From Vigna angularis (taxonomy: Eukaryota; Streptophyta; Magnoliopsida; Fabales; Fabaceae): a stretch of 64,000 bases of DNA. The notes under the pieces were generated by a model. That model searched no databases and was not told the DNA's origin. It saw only the letters and a list, made by a program, of their open reading frames with translations. Made by a program: the position numbers and the translations under genes. Location: NCBI RefSeq assembly GCF_016808095.1, contig NC_068980.1, forward strand, positions 1,674,001-1,738,000, in the 5' to 3' direction. Within the stretch, counting starts at the first letter, position 1; every line of letters starts with the position of its first letter. Below are positions 59,372 through 64,000 of this stretch, piece after piece.

Positions 59372-62300
59372 ATGGAGGGTAGCAATTTAAGCAGAAGCAT
59401 AAGTAGGAGCTTGAGCAGATCAAGTTGGAGAATGGAGGGTGTGTTTGCAAGTGGGAGATATTCGCGAAGGACATCAAATATTGACGAGGACGAAGAGGCT
59501 CTCAAGTGGGCAGCCATAGAGAGATTACCAACCTACGACAGACTAAGAACAAGTATCCTTCAAACTTTTGCAGAGGGTGATCATGCTCGTCCCAATTTGC
59601 AACACAGAGAAGTCGATGTTAGAAAGTTAGATGTCAACGAAAGGCAAGAGTTTATTGACAGAATCTTCAAGGTTGCCGAAGAAGACAATGAAAAGTACTT
59701 GAGCAAGTTCAGAAACAGACTAGAAAAGTGAGTTCTTTCTATCTTTCATCTTCGCCCTTCTGCACCAGAATCTGAGAAACTTCAGCCATAGTTTGTTTCT
59801 TATAAGTTATATTATATATTCACGAACGACTTTGCTTTCTTCCATTTACTTCTGACTAACTCAATTTTGAGTGGACATTTTGTTTTCCATTGAATTCCTT
59901 TACATACGTTAAAAGAAACAAAAACGAAGGTTAAGGTTATGTATGATACAGCTTTGACTTCGTTTGAGGCTGCCGGCAAGGTAAGTTTTTTATTTAAGCG
60001 TGCACATGACGTAACCACTCATTTGTAATATTAAACGGCGTGTCTTTGTCATTTATCAAAACCAACATAAAGAAAATTATAAAAAGATCAAATTCAAAAA
60101 TTAAAGAGTCTGATTTTAAGGAGATGGGGATTAGTAACCCACAAGAGAAATATTCCCAATGCATTATTGAAGAGAGATGGTGACCAGGGGGGAATGAATC
60201 ATGAACAATAGTGAGCACAGAGATCTATACAAAGAACTTATTCATGTGATTGAATTTTTTGACTTTTCTCCATGCTTCAAAGTTGTTTATTGTCTCACTA
60301 CATTTAATTATTTGTGGTCATGAGAGGGGTTAAAGAAGGCAAAGGGTAATTCAATACATATGAACAAGTAGAGTGTCAATGTCTGAAATGATACGTTACC
60401 TTCTGGTGTAGAAATAGAAAATGACCCTTTCACGAAATTCAACTACAGGTGAATACTATGTCTAGAGATCTTTGCTTTGCTATCTTTTTTCCCCTTATAT
60501 TGTCATTTTCACTTTTTTCTATTCTGTGGACAAGTCATTGCTTCAAAATCATGTCACACTCACATGTTTATGGATACACTTTTTTCTAAGAAATTGTTAC
60601 CACGTTCAATACTTTATGCAGAACAATAAATATGAACTTGTTTTTCCAATTGTTGCAATTGCAGGGTTGGTATCCGACTCCCAACAGTAGAAGTGAGGTT
60701 TCAAAATTTGACAGTTGAGGCTGATTCCTACGTTGGCAGCAGAGCTCTGCCAACCCTACCAAACGTTGCATTGAACATTGCCGAATCAGCTCTTGGATTG
60801 TGTGGGATTAGTACTGCAAAGAGAACAAAGCTCACAATTCTTAAAGATGTCTCCGGCATTATTAAACCTTCTAGGTACCACCTCGAGATTTTCAACATTA
60901 ATTAGTTCGAACATATCTAAGTAAAATATTTCAAGCCTAGTTCATCTAGGTTTACTTGTTCATTATTATAATTCGGGTTGGTGTAATGTAACCATTCCTA
61001 TTGTTCTATCTATATAGAATGGCCCTTCTGCTTGGTCCTCCATCTTCAGGGAAAACGACCCTTTTGCTGGCGTTGGCTGGAAAATTGGACAATGATTTGA
61101 GGGTAGATTTCAGCCCTTTCATTTTCTTGACTAAGCTATAATAAGAAAGAAAATCAAAATTCATAATTTATACTTTTCTAGCACGTGGAGTTGAATAACA
61201 GGAGTTTTGTTTGAATGAAACAGGTTCGAGGAGAAATCTCCTACAACGGGTACAAGCTCAATGAGTTTGTCCCTAGAAAGACTTCAGCCTACATTAGTCA
61301 GAATGATGTGCATATTGGAGAAATGACAGTAAAAGAAACCTTCGATTTCTCTGCTAGATGTCAAGGAGTTGGAACACGATATGGTAATAAAAAATCACTG
61401 TAAAATCCTTAACTAATTTTCCAGTTCAAGTATCTATAACTAGTTGAAACTTATCCGACAAATATGTTACTCTAGACCTATTAGCCGAGCTTGCTCGAAG
61501 GGAAAAAGAAGCTGGAATATTTCCAGAGGCAGAACTTGATCTTTTCATGAAGGTATTGATTAGATTAAACAACCCAGAACTTTCACAGGTTTGTTAATTT
61601 ATATAATTGTTCTGACATTTTCAACAAATTTAGGCCACTGCAATGGAGGGAACCGAAAGCAGTCTCATCACTGACTATACTCTCAAAGTGAGTGATTTTT
61701 CTTACACAACATTTATTATGTTTACGGTTTATGATTATTCATTCCCACCCAGAAAAGTCCAAACCGTGATCTCAGAACTTACCTATCTATCTTTTCAATG
61801 AGCAATGAAAGATAATAACTTGTTAGTGTTTGATGTATGGATAGATATTGGGGCTTGATATTTGCAAAGATACGATCGTGGGTGATGAAATGCACAGAGG
61901 AGTGTCTGGTGGCCAAAAGAAGCGTGTAACAACAGGTAATAACTCAAATCAAATTCTCATTTCTTAAATTCCTCTGTTCTCTGTTCTTCTGTCATACTTT
62001 TCTACTTCATTATTTTTTCTGTCTAATATCTTTTCATATAACAAATACTCACTATTTTCTCTATAACCGTGACTCATGAGTGTGAAGAGAAAAAAAAAAT
62101 GTTTCTTAATAAAATAAATGGTGTGATTACAGAGATAAAATAATATTTACCATTTTTTTTCTTGGACTTGGTCCTTCTTTTCTACATTTTAGATACTGAT
62201 TTTTAACAGAATCTTGCTGATTACATACATAACTGTCCTTACCTAAACTTTGCTAAGTTTAAATATTAAAAAAATAATTTTTTATCTTCAATTCAATTCA

Positions 62301-63916
62301 TAAATTATTAATATCCCTTTCAAATCTATTAAAAAAATACACATTTAAATAAAATCCAAGAAGGTTGAAACTGAAGCAATGGTTTACCTATTCAAAGTGA
62401 CAGTGATATGTATATTATATTAATTGAGTTTTGAATGACATGTTATATTATATATATAGGAGAAATGATTGTTGGGCCCACAAAAACATTGCTGATGGAT
62501 GAGATATCAACGGGTCTTGATAGCTCCACGACATATCAAATAGTGAAATGCTTCCAACAGATTGTGCACCTTACGGAAGCAACCATATTCATGTCTCTAC
62601 TCCAACCTGCTCCGGAGACGTTCGATCTGTTTGATGATATCATCTTGATATCGGAGGGTCAGATTGTTTATCAGGGCCCACGTGAGCACATCATCGAGTT
62701 CTTTGAATCATGTGGATTTAGATGTCCTGAAAGAAAGGGAACCGCAGATTTCTTACAGGAGGTCTACCTGCTGAATCACCTATTCCTTTTCAATTACTTA
62801 AAAAACAATATCCGGATAAACATAACAATTCAACCATAAACCTCATTTAAAAATTATATTTTCAATTAAAAAAAGTCAAACTGACACATGTACAAGAAAA
62901 GACTATTTGATTTAACTTGTGGAGCATAAACTTTTTATATGATTAAAAAAAATTATTGTCTTATAAAAATTATATTATAATATATTGATATTATTTTTTT
63001 TCGAATTTAAAAAGATGAAAAGGGAAAGTAAATGATAGTTGTTAATTTTATATAGGTTACTTCAAGGAAAGACCAAGAACAATATTGGATAAATAGAAAC
63101 ATACCATATCATTACATCACAGTGAGCGAGTTTGCAAATAGATTCAAGCAATTCCATGTTGGAATGCAACTTGAGAATGAACTCTCTGTGGCATTTGACA
63201 AATCAAAGGGACATAGAGCAGCTCTTGTTTTCAAGAAATATACAGTGCCCACAATGGGACTTCTTAAGGCATGTTGGGATAAGGAATTGCTACTGATCAA
63301 GAGGAACTCTTTCGTCTATATATTTAAGACAGGTCAAATATGCATCATTGGTATCATAGCTGCAACTGTGTTCTTTAGGACCAAAATGCATCAAAGGGAT
63401 GAGTCTGATGCAGCAGTTTACATAGGTGCCATTTTGTTTACCATGATCATGAACATGTTCAATGGTTTTTCTGAATTACCACTCACCATTGCAAGACTTC
63501 CTGTTTTCTACAAGCACAGAGACCACCTTTTCCATCCTCCTTGGACTTATACCCTCCCTAATTTCTTACTAAGGATCCCCATCTCTATCTTTGAAGCTAC
63601 TGTTTGGGTACTTCTCACATACTACCCAATAGGATTTGCACCTGAAGCTAGCAGGTAACCTTAATTATCTGTTTCACTTCATATTTTATGTTTTTACGCC
63701 TACCCATGATGCAAACTAGTACAAGTGTCACATTGTATCCTTATCAAACTTCCAGGTTTTTCAAGCACTTGTTGTTAGTTTTTCTTGTCCAACAAATGGC
63801 AGCTGGGATGTTTAGGCTCATATCTGGAGTTTGTAGAACAATGATTATTGCTAACACTGGTGGAGCCCTCATGCTGCTTCTTGTTTTTCTACTTGGAGGT
63901 TTTATCCTTCCTAAAC
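59372..63916 (+). CDS. PDR-type ABCG transporter, N-terminal half (3' cut by window)
   Basis: Ten exons join in frame: 59372-59727, 60665-60874, 61018-61102, 61224-61383, 61476-61552, 61634-61687, 61845-61935, 62460-62761, 63056-63654 and 63756-63916; more lie beyond the edge. About 698 residues are visible of the roughly 1,400 usual for full-size PDR proteins. Order: Ser/Arg-rich N-terminus ([14 protein letters not shown]), [19 protein letters not shown] typical of plant PDRs, Walker [10 protein letters not shown] (195-203), ABC signature VSGGQKKRV (334-342), Walker [13 protein letters not shown] (354-365), then the first membrane domain ([20 protein letters not shown], with LPVFYKHRD after it). 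These plasma-membrane pumps export hormones, lipids or defence compounds; the substrate cannot be told. No frame break is seen. Confidence 0.92.
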
Positions 63917-64000
63917 GTAAGTGACTAATCCTCTTAATGAATCGTGTAAAGTTTTCAAAGAATGTGTTCACCTTGATGTTTAAGCTTAATGTTATTAATA

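Overview
This is nuclear DNA of a flowering plant, most likely a phaseoloid legume. The reasons are intron-rich genes with GT-AG borders, AT-rich intergenic DNA, long AT microsatellites and nested plant-type retroelements. The legume placement is an inference from the look of the proteins and elements; no search was run.

The window holds five ordinary genes in repeat-rich DNA: (1) an 18-exon class III HD-ZIP transcription factor (25097-31415, +) with an intact miR165/166 site split by an intron; (2) a DUF1677 protein (33265-33828, +); (3) a DUF761 protein (37242-37832, +); (4) a three-exon 2-oxoglutarate/Fe(II) dioxygenase-like gene (50313-51896, -) whose iron-binding motif looks lost; (5) the first half of a full-size PDR/ABCG transporter (from 59372, +), cut by the right edge. 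Nothing suggests these five work as one pathway or cluster.

The left 23 kb is a mosaic of mobile DNA. Bases 1-5453 are the right part of an Athila/Tat-like Ty3/gypsy element with a gag-protease frame, no polymerase, a tiny second-frame remnant, two polypurine tracts and a 1.3 kb 3' LTR. It landed inside an older dispersed repeat. That repeat recurs at 12343-14430 and 41606-43663, and in part at 18259-22860. It carries, on the minus strand, a CCCH zinc-finger exon followed by an RNase H-like exon; in the 12343-14430 copy both are open and their splice borders are in the same phase. Also present are an RbcX-like pseudogene (7656-8035) and a decayed gypsy gag (8455-9594, -).

Three related 2.4-2.5 kb elements with TGT..ACA-type ends (15035, 19578, 55344) look like solo LTRs; two have perfect 5-bp target duplications. 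They are full of CGTTCGGT-like motifs and share conserved splice-donor-like sites. A 1.04 kb Mutator-like element (18347-19387) with near-perfect 9-bp duplications carries a GC-rich core and CGGATGT/ACATCCG palindromes. A small MITE lies at 58465-58641.

Best candidates for something undescribed: the repeated CCCH/RNase H two-exon unit, the CGTTCGGT-rich LTR family, and complementary GC-rich blocks in the body and LTR of the first retroelement.
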